NCBI GenBank assembly: GCA_004556755.1
Contig: SFFW01000005.1
Coordinates: forward strand, 1 to 64,000
Length of the DNA: 64,000 bases
Direction: 5' to 3'
Source: Clostridiales bacterium
GTDB lineage: Bacteria > Bacillota > Clostridia > Oscillospirales > Oscillospiraceae
Below the pieces are notes generated by a model, which saw nothing but the letters and a program-made list of their open reading frames with translations, ran no database searches and had not been told where the DNA came from. Positions 40,695-49,167 of this stretch are shown here, piece after piece. Position numbers and translations under genes: made by a program. Position 1 is the stretch's first letter. Each line of letters starts with the position of its first letter.

Positions 40695-41888
40695 ATGCTC
40701 AAGGTCAATCCGCCTAAATATGTCAGACAGACCCTCTTTGCCCTTCAGGCGAGAGGGCATCTTGCGTATCTCGTCGGCGGCTGTGTGCGTGATGCGATAA
40801 TGGGAATCACTCCGCAGGACTGGGACATATGCACCAGTGCGCTGCCGGACGAGGTCATGGACATTTTCCCGGACTCCAGTCCCACGGGCTTAAAGCACGG
40901 CACGGTGACGGTCAAGGTGGGCAGCAAAAGCTGTGAGGTGACGACCTTCCGCACGGAGGGCGATTACCGTGACCATCGCAGACCCCACTCCGTCACCTTC
41001 GTCTCCGACCTCATAAGCGACCTCGGTCGCCGAGATTTTACCATGAACGCCATCGCTCTGTCGGCGGACGGCATGGTGTCCGACCCCTATGACGGCATAA
41101 CGGACATCGAAAACGGCGTTATCCGCTGTGTCGGCTATCCGACGCTGCGCTTTGACGAGGATGCTTTGCGTATGTTCCGTGCGCTGCGCTTTTCGGCTCG
41201 CCTCGGCTTTGAAATAGAGCCGAACACGCTCGATGCGATAAAGCAGAAGGCGGAGCTGTGCAACGCTCTTGCGCCGGAGCGTGTGCGTGACGAGCTTGAG
41301 AAGATACTGCTCAGTCCGAGACCGGAGGTCTGCGCCGATGCCATCTCCTTCGGGATGCTGCGGCGCTACGTCACCGGCTCCGGCTGGGAAGCGCCGCCGC
41401 TTGCGGACCTGTCGGAGCTTCCGAAAAAGCCGCTGCAAAGGTGGATCACATTTTCTATAATGCTTCAGAAATACGGCTTTATTCCCTCTGCGGAGGACTT
41501 TCTGCGTGAGCTTCGGCTTGACGGCAGAACGGTTCGCTGCTGCCGCAGTGCGGAGGAAATGCTGAGAGATCAGCCGCCCTCCGACAAACTGGGCTGGAAG
41601 CGGCTTTTAAACCGCTACGGGGTCGATTCCGTGTCCTGCGCCGTGTCCGCATACGGGGTGCTGCTGCACACCGACTGCGAAAAGGACTTCAAGGCGGTGC
41701 TCAAAAGCGGAGAGTGCTTCTCCTTGAAGCACCTTGCCGTCACGGGGGACGATCTTTTGAATGCCGGACTTAAAGGTCACGAGCTTGGCGAGATGCTCAA
41801 GTTCCTGCTCGACTATGTGATGGAGTTCCCGGAAAACAACAAGCGTGAGATACTTATGGAGCTTGCAAAATACTCGGAGGAAAGCTGA
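40695..41888 (+). CDS. cca: CCA tRNA nucleotidyltransferase
   Basis: 397 residues. Class II nucleotidyltransferase motifs: AYLVGGCVRDAIMG, DWDICTSALPDEV, RRDFTMNAIAL, FDEDALRMFRALRFSARLGF and ERVRDELEKILLS. Adds or repairs CCA at tRNA 3' ends. AAGGTGA precedes the ATG at 40695. Overlaps the uracil-DNA glycosylase gene by one base. Confidence 0.95.
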   Translation: MLKVNPPKYVRQTLFALQARGHLAYLVGGCVRDAIMGITPQDWDICTSALPDEVMDIFPDSSPTGLKHGTVTVKVGSKSCEVTTFRTEGDYRDHRRPHSVTFVSDLISDLGRRDFTMNAIALSADGMVSDPYDGITDIENGVIRCVGYPTLRFDEDALRMFRALRFSARLGFEIEPNTLDAIKQKAELCNALAPERVRDELEKILLSPRPEVCADAISFGMLRRYVTGSGWEAPPLADLSELPKKPLQRWITFSIMLQKYGFIPSAEDFLRELRLDGRTVRCCRSAEEMLRDQPPSDKLGWKRLLNRYGVDSVSCAVSAYGVLLHTDCEKDFKAVLKSGECFSLKHLAVTGDDLLNAGLKGHELGEMLKFLLDYVMEFPENNKREILMELAKYSEES

Positions 41889-42460
41889 TGAAAAGCGACG
41901 AAATGCAGAGCCTTGAACGAGAGTGCATGGGCTGCCGAGGCTGTGAGCTGTGCAAAACGAGAACAAATCTCGTGTTCGGCAGAGGCAACCCCGACAGCGA
42001 GGTCATGTTCGTCGGCGAAGGTCCCGGAGAGCAGGAGGACTTGAGCGGTATTCCATTTGTCGGCAGGGCGGGTAAGCTCCTTGACGATATGATGGAGATG
42101 ATAGACCTCTCCGACAAAAACGTGTACATCGCAAACACTGTGAAGTGCCGTCCTCCGAAAAACCGTGACCCTCTGCCGGAGGAGAAGCTTGCGTGCCGCA
42201 GTTGGCTCAACCGTCAGCTTGAGATCGTAAACCCCAAGATAATTATATGCCTCGGCAGAATAGCCGCCACGGAGATCATAAGAGAAGATTTTAAAATAAC
42301 AAGGGAGCGTGGGCGCTGGTTCACCGTAAACGGGGTACAGACCATAGCGATATATCACCCCGCAGCGCTGCTGCGTGACGTGACGAAGCGGCCCGACACC
42401 TTTACCGACCTGCGTGAGATCAGAAGCGAGATACGCAGGCTGTGCAAAAATACTTATTAG
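41888..42460 (+). CDS. udg: Uracil-DNA glycosylase, family 4
   Basis: 190 residues. [4Fe-4S] ligands C16 and C19 (CRGCELCKTR) plus two cysteines in VKCRPPKNRDPLPEEKLACR; active-site motifs GEGPGEQEDLSGIPFVG and YHPAALLRD. Removes uracil from DNA. Translation is probably coupled to cca (ATGA overlap). Confidence 0.95.
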   Translation: MKSDEMQSLERECMGCRGCELCKTRTNLVFGRGNPDSEVMFVGEGPGEQEDLSGIPFVGRAGKLLDDMMEMIDLSDKNVYIANTVKCRPPKNRDPLPEEKLACRSWLNRQLEIVNPKIIICLGRIAATEIIREDFKITRERGRWFTVNGVQTIAIYHPAALLRDVTKRPDTFTDLREIRSEIRRLCKNTY

Positions 42461-42475
42461 AAAGAGCGTTTTCGG

Positions 42476-43375
42476 ATGCTGAAACTGATCGACGTCAACT
42501 TTGAACTTAAACAAATGATGGAGCCATATTTCCGCACGGAGAATTCACGAAGTGCGGATTTTTGCTTCGGCAACATCTATATGTGGGACAAGCGCTATAA
42601 GCAAAGCGTCGCTCCCGTCGAGGGCAGACTGGTGACGAGACTTGTCCGCCACGGAGAGACATATTTTGCGTTCCCGGTGGGTGAGGGTGACCTGAGACCC
42701 GCCATAAACGAAATGCTTGAGATCTGCCGCAGCGAGGGTATACCGCTGAAAATATGCGGCATAACGGACGAGCATATAGGGCTTTTATACGACGCCTTCG
42801 GCGGCTGCTTCGAGCTTTCGGAGGACAGAGCCTACTCGGACTACATCTACCGTGCCGACAAGCTTTCGACCTACTCCGGCAGGGCAATGCACTCAAAAAA
42901 GAACTTCTGCAACCGCTTTGAAAACGAACACGAGTGGCGCTTTGTGCCGATAACGAAGGAGATGGTCCCCGAATGTGTCGCCATGCTCGACGAGTGGACG
43001 GAGGAGTCTGAAGGTCGGCTCACGCACGATATAGGCTATGAGCACGATGCGATACTGCGGGGCTTTTCCCACTACGACGAGCTGGGTCTCATGGGCGGTG
43101 CGCTGTACTCCGGGGAAAGACTTCTCGGCTTCTCGGTGGGCGAGGTCATCTCGGACGACACCTTCTGCACCCACTTTGAAAAGGCATACCCCGACGTTGC
43201 AGGCGCTTACCCGATGGTGTGCAGGGAGCTTGTGCGCATGGTCTGCGAAAAGAACCCGGAGGTATGTTATGTAAACCGAGAGGACGATATGGGAAACGAG
43301 GCGCTGCGGCAGTCGAAGCTGTCGTATAAGCCTGAGTATATATTAAATAAATATGTTGCGGTATGGAAAACTTGA
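42476..43375 (+). CDS. DUF2156 (phosphatidylglycerol lysyltransferase C-terminal-like) protein
   Basis: 299 residues, two tandem GNAT-like halves. FCFGNIYMWDKRYKQSV near the start and MHSKKNFCNRFENEH followed by YVNREDDMGNEALRQSKLSY near the end are typical of DUF2156 proteins of Clostridia, related to the aminoacyl-transfer domain of MprF. No membrane domain. Substrate unknown. Overlaps the next gene by 13 bases. Confidence 0.8.
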   Translation: MLKLIDVNFELKQMMEPYFRTENSRSADFCFGNIYMWDKRYKQSVAPVEGRLVTRLVRHGETYFAFPVGEGDLRPAINEMLEICRSEGIPLKICGITDEHIGLLYDAFGGCFELSEDRAYSDYIYRADKLSTYSGRAMHSKKNFCNRFENEHEWRFVPITKEMVPECVAMLDEWTEESEGRLTHDIGYEHDAILRGFSHYDELGLMGGALYSGERLLGFSVGEVISDDTFCTHFEKAYPDVAGAYPMVCRELVRMVCEKNPEVCYVNREDDMGNEALRQSKLSYKPEYILNKYVAVWKT

Positions 43376-44121
43376 GGATAAGAGAATATACGAAAAATGA
43401 TTTGCCCTTTATGACTGCGCTGTGGGGCGACGCTTTCGGCGACGCCGAGGTGCTTGTGCGGCGGTTTTACGAGCTGCTGCCGGAGATGGGAACGGCGTTT
43501 GTCGCAGAGTGTAACGGGATTCCCGTCGGCATGGCAAACGTGCTTTGCACCGTCGTGTGCGGGCAGCGCTGCGGCTATGTCTACGCCGTGGCGGTAAAGC
43601 CCGAAGTGCGTGGCAAGGGAGCGGGAACGGCGCTTATGAAGCACTGCCGCAGGATGTTTTCAAGGCTGTGTACCCTGCCTGCGTCCGAGGGACTGTACTC
43701 TTGGTACGCCGACTGTCTCGGTGCAGACAAGGTGAGCCGCTGCATATATGAAACGATCGCCGCTAAAGCCTCCGACGTCGAGATCAAAAATCTTTCGTCG
43801 GCGGAATATGCGGCGATGCGAAGCGAGTATAAGCTTAACACGGCGTTCCCGCTGGCTTGGTACGAGTACCAGCGAGAGCTTTGCCGTTATTACGGAGGCG
43901 GCATGTTCCGCAGCGGACGCTCGATAGCCTGCGGCTACCTTGAGGACGGGGTTTTGAAGATTAAAGAGTGCCTCGGTCCGACGGATCTCATACCTGAGCT
44001 TTGCCGCAGACTCGGTGCGGAAAAGGCGGAGATCAGAACTGCGTTTCATGCGGGAAAGCCCTTCATTGCGGCAAGCTTCCCCTTGCCGGAAACGCTCAAT
44101 ATGTGCATAGCGCTTGACTGA
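43363..44121 (+). CDS. GNAT family N-acetyltransferase
   Basis: 252 residues. Acetyl-CoA motif VYAVAVKPEVRGKGAGTALM near 70-90. The C-terminal half is a second domain, possibly SCP2-like. Substrate unknown. Starts inside the DUF2156 gene, so the two are likely co-produced; together with cca and udg they form one four-gene unit ending at a terminator. Confidence 0.82.
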   Translation: MENLRIREYTKNDLPFMTALWGDAFGDAEVLVRRFYELLPEMGTAFVAECNGIPVGMANVLCTVVCGQRCGYVYAVAVKPEVRGKGAGTALMKHCRRMFSRLCTLPASEGLYSWYADCLGADKVSRCIYETIAAKASDVEIKNLSSAEYAAMRSEYKLNTAFPLAWYEYQRELCRYYGGGMFRSGRSIACGYLEDGVLKIKECLGPTDLIPELCRRLGAEKAEIRTAFHAGKPFIAASFPLPETLNMCIALD

Positions 44122-44123
44122 AG

Positions 44124-44155
44124 ATTCGGGAGCCTTATGGCTCCCGAATTTTTAT
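44124..44155. terminator. Bidirectional terminator
   Basis: ATTCGGGAGCC-TTAT-GGCTCCCGAAT, then TTTTATTT. Confidence 0.88.
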
Positions 44156-44950
44156 TTATGAGAGGATCGCTCTGTCGTTTGCAAATTCGTTGCCGCTTGC
44201 TTTCGTGAACATCTCAAGCAGATTTGCGACGGTGAGCTTTTTCTTTTCCTCACCGGATATGTCGAGGATTATCCTGCCGTTGTGCAGCATGATAAGGCGG
44301 CTGCCGTATTCTATGGCGTCACGCATATTGTGAGTTATCATGAGCGTGGTGAGCTTGTTTTCACGGACGATCTTGTCGGTGAGCTGCATCACCTTTGCGG
44401 CAGTCTTGGGGTCGAGTGCGGCGGTGTGCTCGTCAAGGAGCAAAAGACGGGGCTTCTGCATCGTCGCCATGAGCAGGGTCAGCGCCTGACGCTGACCGCC
44501 GGAGAGGGTGCCGACCTTCGCCGAAAGGCGGGTCTCAAGACCGAGATCCAGCTCTTCGAGCATACGGCGGTACTCCTCACGCTCGGACTTGCGGATGCCG
44601 GGACGCAGACTGCGGTGTGCGCCTCGGCGTGCCGCCAGAGCGAGATTTTCCTCGATCTGCATACCTGCTGCGGTACCCATCATGGGGTCCTGATACACTC
44701 TGCCGAGATACTTTGCTCTCTTGTACTCCGGCAGGGAGGTGACGTTCACGCCGCCGAGGAATATGCTGCCGGAGTCGGGAAGCCACGTTCCGCAGATGGC
44801 GTTCTGCATGGTGCTTTTGCCTGCGCCGTTGCCGCCGATGACGGTCACGAATTCGCCCTCGCTCACGGTGAGCGACAGGTTATCCAGCGCAAGTTTTTCG
44901 TCTATGCTGCCGGGGTTGAATATTTTGGTGACGTTTTTCATTTCAAGCAT
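44156..44950 (-). CDS. ABC importer ATPase, TrpZ/LivF-like
   Basis: 264 residues. Walker A GGNGAGKST (39-47), signature LSGGQ, Walker B RLLLLDEHTAALDP and the H-loop ITHNM. Overlaps the permease gene by eight bases. Energises the importer with the lipoprotein and permease upstream. Confidence 0.92.
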   Translation of the reverse strand: MLEMKNVTKIFNPGSIDEKLALDNLSLTVSEGEFVTVIGGNGAGKSTMQNAICGTWLPDSGSIFLGGVNVTSLPEYKRAKYLGRVYQDPMMGTAAGMQIEENLALAARRGAHRSLRPGIRKSEREEYRRMLEELDLGLETRLSAKVGTLSGGQRQALTLLMATMQKPRLLLLDEHTAALDPKTAAKVMQLTDKIVRENKLTTLMITHNMRDAIEYGSRLIMLHNGRIILDISGEEKKKLTVANLLEMFTKASGNEFANDRAILS

Positions 44951-45848
44951 TTTGCGCACCCCTTTTCGATACGCTGTGTGCAGCGCGGAGCTTTTTCCTG
45001 AGGTAGGGTATTCCGAGGAACAGAGCGACGACAATTGCGGAGAACATCTTCAGAAGGTCGGTGTCGAAGCCGGAGAAGATGATGATCTGGTACACGACGT
45101 AGTACACTATGGCGCCGGCGATAACGCCGAAGAGTCTGACGGCAAAGTTAGTCGAGATGCGCTTTGCAAGCACCTCGCCGATGACGACCGCCGCAAGACC
45201 GATGACGACTGCGCCTCTGCCCATGTTGATGTCGGTGTAGCCCTGGTACTGGCACAGCAGAGCGCCGGAAAGAGCGACGATGCCGTTGCTTATCGCAAGA
45301 CCGAGGATCTTGGTAAGACCGGTGTTTATGCCCTGCGCACGGCTCATCACGGGGTTTGAGCCGGTCGCACGGATGGCGCAGCCGATCTCGGTGCCGAAGT
45401 AGAGGTACAAAACGGCGACCGTCACGACCGCAAAGATCGCAAGAACTATAAGCGCCGAGTCAATGTCCATCTGCGAGAGGATAACGGGGTTTGACCTTGA
45501 GGATATCGCCTGATTTGCCTTGCCGAGGATCTTGAGATTCACAGACCACAGCACCATCTGGGTGAGTATACCCGCAAGTATGGCGGGTATACCCAGCAGA
45601 ACGTGGAGAAATCCTGTTATGCTGCCTGCGGCGATGCCGGCAAGCACTGCGCAAAAGACGGACAGCCACGGGCTTTGACCGGAAAGCATCATCATGGTAC
45701 ACACCGCAGCTCCGGTGCAGATGGAACCGTCCACGGTGAGGTCCGCAATGTCAAGGACTTTATATGTAATGTATACGCCTATCGCCATAATGCCCCAGAT
45801 TATGCCTTGGGCAACGGCTCCGGGCAAGGCTCCGAGCAGATCCGTCAT
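44943..45848 (-). CDS. ABC importer permease, TrpY-like
   Basis: 301 residues, eight to nine helices, branched-chain-permease fold: GIMAIGVYITYKVLDIADLT then VDGSICTGAAV at the N-terminus and YQGYTDINMGRGAVVIGLAA are characteristic of the family paired with TrpX-type binding proteins. Second gene of the operon. Confidence 0.9.
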   Translation of the reverse strand: MTDLLGALPGAVAQGIIWGIMAIGVYITYKVLDIADLTVDGSICTGAAVCTMMMLSGQSPWLSVFCAVLAGIAAGSITGFLHVLLGIPAILAGILTQMVLWSVNLKILGKANQAISSRSNPVILSQMDIDSALIVLAIFAVVTVAVLYLYFGTEIGCAIRATGSNPVMSRAQGINTGLTKILGLAISNGIVALSGALLCQYQGYTDINMGRGAVVIGLAAVVIGEVLAKRISTNFAVRLFGVIAGAIVYYVVYQIIIFSGFDTDLLKMFSAIVVALFLGIPYLRKKLRAAHSVSKRGAQNA

Positions 45849-45880
45849 AACAGTTACTCCTTTTGCTTTTCTTAATGATG

Positions 45881-46864
45881 TCAGTCGAGCGGCTCGTAGC
45901 CGTCGGGAACGGTGATGCCGAGCTCTTCGCAGATCTCGGGATTGTACTTCTTGCTTGCTTCGGCGTATGCAATGGGCATATCGGAGATATCAGCCTCGCC
46001 GAGCAGGATGGCTGCCGCCATTTCGCCGGTCTTGTAGCCGAGGTCGTAGTAGCTGATGGAGAGGGTCGCAACGCCGCAGCCGGAGCAGATACCGGCCTCG
46101 CCCGCAATGACGGGGGTCTTGGCGCTTATAACGATGTTGCCGATGGTCTCAACGCAGCTTGCTGCGGTGTTGTCGGTGGGGATGTAGATGACGTCGCTGT
46201 CGGCTGCCGCCTTGGTGGTGACCGCAGCAATGTCGTTGGAGTCGCTGAAGGAGAAGCGGGTGCAGGTGATGCCCTTGTCGCTGAGGTACTTCTCAACGAC
46301 CTTGACCTGGTAGTCGGAGTTGGGTTCTGCCGAGCAGTAGAGAAGTCCGACCTTCTTGGCGTCGGGGAACAGCTCAAGGATCATTTCCGCCTGCTCCTCA
46401 AGGGGAGCGAGGTCGGAGGTGCCGGATACGTTTCCGCCGACGGTGCCGCTAAAATCGTCAAGCTTCAGAGCGACGCCGTACTCGGTGACGGAGGTGCCGA
46501 GGATGGGGATGGTCTCGGTCGCATTGTATGCAGCCTGGAGAGCGGGAGTCGCATTTGCGAGGATGAGGTCAACGTTCTTCGAAACGAAGGAGTTGACTAT
46601 GGTGCTGCACATTTGGGGGTCGTTCTGAGCGTTCTGCTCGTCGAACTGCACCTTGTCTGCGCCGAGCTTGTCGACGAGAGCGTCCTTGAAGCCCTGAGTT
46701 GCGGCGTCGAGAGCTTCGTGCTGAACAAGCTGGCAGATGCCGACGGTGAACACCTTGTCCTTGGCGGAGTCCTTGCCGCCGGAGCAGGCTGCGAGAGAAA
46801 GGCAGAGGCTTACGATGAGTACCGCAGCCAGAAGAGCCGATGTAATTGAACGTTTGGTTTTCAT
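45881..46864 (-). CDS. ABC importer substrate-binding lipoprotein, TrpX-like
   Basis: 327 residues with a lipobox ending at C27 (LSLAACSGG) and the two-lobed fold of the TrpX (DUF534) family: VGICQLVQHEALDAATQGFK at the start, LILANATPALQAAY, PILGTSVTEYGVAL and VIYIPTDNTAASCVE. In this organism the leader peptide's Tyr/Phe codon run suggests the ligand is an aromatic amino acid, tyrosine or phenylalanine. GGAGG precedes the ATG at 46864. Confidence 0.9.
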   Translation of the reverse strand: MKTKRSITSALLAAVLIVSLCLSLAACSGGKDSAKDKVFTVGICQLVQHEALDAATQGFKDALVDKLGADKVQFDEQNAQNDPQMCSTIVNSFVSKNVDLILANATPALQAAYNATETIPILGTSVTEYGVALKLDDFSGTVGGNVSGTSDLAPLEEQAEMILELFPDAKKVGLLYCSAEPNSDYQVKVVEKYLSDKGITCTRFSFSDSNDIAAVTTKAAADSDVIYIPTDNTAASCVETIGNIVISAKTPVIAGEAGICSGCGVATLSISYYDLGYKTGEMAAAILLGEADISDMPIAYAEASKKYNPEICEELGITVPDGYEPLD

Positions 46865-46936
46865 GTTGATTCCTCCAAAAAGCATTGAATTGATGTTTTG
46901 CGTGGTCGGTGCAGTGTCGCCATGCGGCAAAACAAA

Positions 46937-46968
46937 AATGCCGCACGGATTTGTGATCCGCCGGCATT
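46937..46968 (-). terminator. Attenuator terminator (segments 3 and 4)
   Basis: On the minus strand AATGCCGGCGGATCAC then AAATCCGTGCGGCATT followed by TTTTTG. Its left arm includes ATCACAAATC (46957-46948), which can pair instead with GATTTGTGAT at 47030-47021. Confidence 0.85.
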
Positions 46969-46996
46969 GTAACAATCACGCTTAAAAGACGCAACG

Positions 46997-47101
46997 TTAT
47001 GCAAACATTCGTTTACGGGCATCACAAATCGCTTTTATTCTCGTAAAGTAAAAATAAAAGTAATAATAACGATTTGCAAATGCGAAGCGAACGTTCATCA
47101 T
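46997..47101 (-). CDS. Aromatic-rich leader peptide controlling the ABC importer
   Basis: 34 residues from ATG 47101 with GGAAGGAG upstream. Residues 12-19 read YYYFYFYF (47068-47045), followed by TRIKAICDARKRMFA and a stop at 46997. The run lies between segment 1 (47070-47083) and segment 2 (47019-47031), which can pair with each other; segment 2 can alternatively pair with segment 3 at 46948-46957 and block the terminator. Ribosome stalling at Tyr/Phe codons would thus allow transcription of the importer. This is the trp-attenuator design with tyrosine and phenylalanine as the sensed residues. Confidence 0.8.
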   Translation of the reverse strand: MMNVRFAFANRYYYFYFYFTRIKAICDARKRMFA

Positions 47102-47134
47102 CCTGTTTACGTCTCCTTCCTTTAGGATGGCATC

Positions 47135-47163
47135 ACTATAGCACCGCAAAGTGTAAAAGTCAA
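47135..47163 (-). promoter_or_regulatory. Promoter of the leader peptide/importer transcript
   Basis: On the minus strand TTGACT (47163-47158), 17 bp, TATAGT (47140-47135). Confidence 0.75.
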
Positions 47164-47185
47164 TAGGTGTTAATAAAAAAACAAT

Positions 47186-47217
47186 CTGCCGTCTCCGCAA
47201 TGGGCAGAAACGGCAGA
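47186..47217 (-). terminator. Terminator after the small P-loop gene
   Basis: CTGCCGTTTCTGC-CCATT-GCGGAGACGGCAG, then ATTGTTTTTTT on the minus strand. Confidence 0.8.
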
Positions 47218-47239
47218 AAGCATTGAAAACACTGGGCTT

Positions 47240-47653
47240 TCAGATCATATATTTCTTAATTGCATCGCCAACGGTGTCGGGATCCATGGTGACGCTGATA
47301 ACAAATTCAATTTTTTCCTTCTCGGAAAAGTCCTCCAGCCAATCAAGAAATTCGCCGAAAACGACGGGATCCTTGTTGCTGACGATCTTATAAAAATTAT
47401 CTACAAAGACATGAGTGATGTCATAGTTGCCGGAATGAAGGCCGCAAATAAAGCCTTTTATAAATTCATAAGAACCCGTGTCATAAGACCCGGCCTCGAT
47501 AAGCCTTGCCTGATAGGGAATATCGTAAGTGAGCTTCTTTTCCTTTTCGATGCAGACCACGTCGCCGTTTTCCATCTTCACGGCTTCACGGACGAGATCC
47601 ACGAGTTTCTTCGTTTTACCGGAGCCTTTGAGACCCAGGATCAACTTAACCAT
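47240..47653 (-). CDS. Small P-loop NTPase of unknown function
   Basis: 137 residues. Walker A LGLKGSGKTKKLVDLV at the N-terminus and a Walker B-like ITHVFVDNFYKIV. No other domain. It looks like a minimal ATP-binding protein conserved in Clostridia; the role is not known to me. ATG 47653 has GGAG ten bases upstream; a GTG three codons earlier has no room for a ribosome site. Confidence 0.75.
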   Translation of the reverse strand: MVKLILGLKGSGKTKKLVDLVREAVKMENGDVVCIEKEKKLTYDIPYQARLIEAGSYDTGSYEFIKGFICGLHSGNYDITHVFVDNFYKIVSNKDPVVFGEFLDWLEDFSEKEKIEFVISVTMDPDTVGDAIKKYMI

Positions 47654-47761
47654 TGTGACCACGCTCCTTTGTTGTGATTTATATAATCAGATTAACATCT
47701 TTTCGAGCGTAAAGCAAGACCTTTCTTTCCGGCAGCCGGAATTTGCACATTTTGCCGAAAA

Positions 47762-49036
47762 TCAGGTGCCGGGCTTGCCGAGCAGACGGAACATATTCTT
47801 TTTATAAGCCTCCACGCCGGGCTGATCGAAGGGGTTAACGCCGGACATATAGCCGGAAATGGCGCAGGCGACCTCAAAGAAGCAGACGAGAGCGGCAAAG
47901 CCCGCTTCGTCCCTCGACGGTACGCTGATGACGATGTTCGGAACGCCGCCGGATATGTGGGCGGACTTCACCGCCTCGGCTGCGGTCGCACAAATGTCGC
48001 CGAGGTCCTTGCCCGCAAGATAGTTGAGCCCGTCGGGGTCGCCCATCTCAAAGGGCAGCGGGAAGGCGTGCCGAGGCTTATCAAAGCTCACGACCGTTTC
48101 GATGAGCGTTCTCGGTCCGTCCTGAATATACTGACCCATGGAGTGCAGATCGGCGGTAAGCTCGACGGAGGCGGGGTAGATGCCGATGCCGTTTTTGCCC
48201 TCGCTCTCGCCGTAAAGCTGCTTCCACCACTCCGCCATGAAGCGGAACGACGGCTCGTAGCAGGCGAGGATCTCAATGCCTCTGCCCCTGCCGTAAAGGT
48301 GCTGCCTTGCGGCGGCATACTGCCATGCGGGGTTTTCGGGCGAACGGAGATCGAGCGCTTTAAGCTCCTCGATCGCACGGTTTACGACCGCCTTTACGTC
48401 GATGCCGGCGACTGCCATGGGCAGAAGTCCGACCGCCGACAGGACACTGTACCTGCCGCCGACGTCGTCGGGAACGACAAAGCATTCCCAGCCCTCGGCG
48501 TCCGCCATGGACTTCAAAACGCCCTTTGCTGAGTCGGTCGTCGCAAAAATGTGCTTCTTTGCGGCGGCGCCGTACTTATCACGCAGCAGCTTCCTGAACA
48601 CACGGAAGGCTATTGCCGGCTCAAGCGTGGTGCCGGATTTCGAGATGACGTTCACGTCGAAATCACGGTCGCCGAGCTTTTCTATAATGTCGGTGAGCGC
48701 ATCGGGGGAAAGTCCGTTTCCGGCAAAGAGGATCATGGGATCATCCTCCGAGGGAACGGGACGGAGAAGCTCGATAGCGCCCTTTGCGCCGAGATAGGAG
48801 CCGCCGATGCCAATGACGACGAGCGCCTTTGAGCGTGATCTTATTTTCTGAGCGGCGGCGAGGATGCTTTTAAGCTCGCCGTCTTTTATCCTTGCGGGAA
48901 GGTTGAGCCAGCCCGTAAATTCACTTCCTGCGCCGGTGCCGTCAACCAGATCTCTGTGAGCCTTGGCTGCGGCGGCGTAGTCCGGACCCGCCGGATCGAA
49001 GAACGCCGCAGCGCCCGATAAATCCACTCTGACCAT
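47762..49036 (-). CDS. pgi: Glucose-6-phosphate isomerase
   Basis: 424 residues, the short bacterial form. VIGIGGSYLGAKGAIELL, NVISKSGTTLEPAIAFRVF, and GIGIYPASVELTADLHSMGQ then YIQDG are PGI motifs including sugar-phosphate binding residues. Glycolysis/gluconeogenesis. GGAGG precedes the ATG; promoter at 49068-49095. Confidence 0.96.
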   Translation of the reverse strand: MVRVDLSGAAAFFDPAGPDYAAAAKAHRDLVDGTGAGSEFTGWLNLPARIKDGELKSILAAAQKIRSRSKALVVIGIGGSYLGAKGAIELLRPVPSEDDPMILFAGNGLSPDALTDIIEKLGDRDFDVNVISKSGTTLEPAIAFRVFRKLLRDKYGAAAKKHIFATTDSAKGVLKSMADAEGWECFVVPDDVGGRYSVLSAVGLLPMAVAGIDVKAVVNRAIEELKALDLRSPENPAWQYAAARQHLYGRGRGIEILACYEPSFRFMAEWWKQLYGESEGKNGIGIYPASVELTADLHSMGQYIQDGPRTLIETVVSFDKPRHAFPLPFEMGDPDGLNYLAGKDLGDICATAAEAVKSAHISGGVPNIVISVPSRDEAGFAALVCFFEVACAISGYMSGVNPFDQPGVEAYKKNMFRLLGKPGT

Positions 49037-49067
49037 ATGCTGCCTCCATTGTTTTTGAATTGCGTTT

Positions 49068-49095
49068 ATTATACTCCTGTTTATTTAAAAATCAA
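49068..49095 (-). promoter_or_regulatory. Promoter of pgi
   Basis: On the minus strand TTGATT (49095-49090), 16 bp, TATAAT (49073-49068). Confidence 0.65.
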
Positions 49096-49167
49096 GTAAA
49101 TTGTGGAGGCAACGCTATAAATACCCCAATATTTAGTGCAAAAATACGGGGAAAGGAGAGAAGATTG

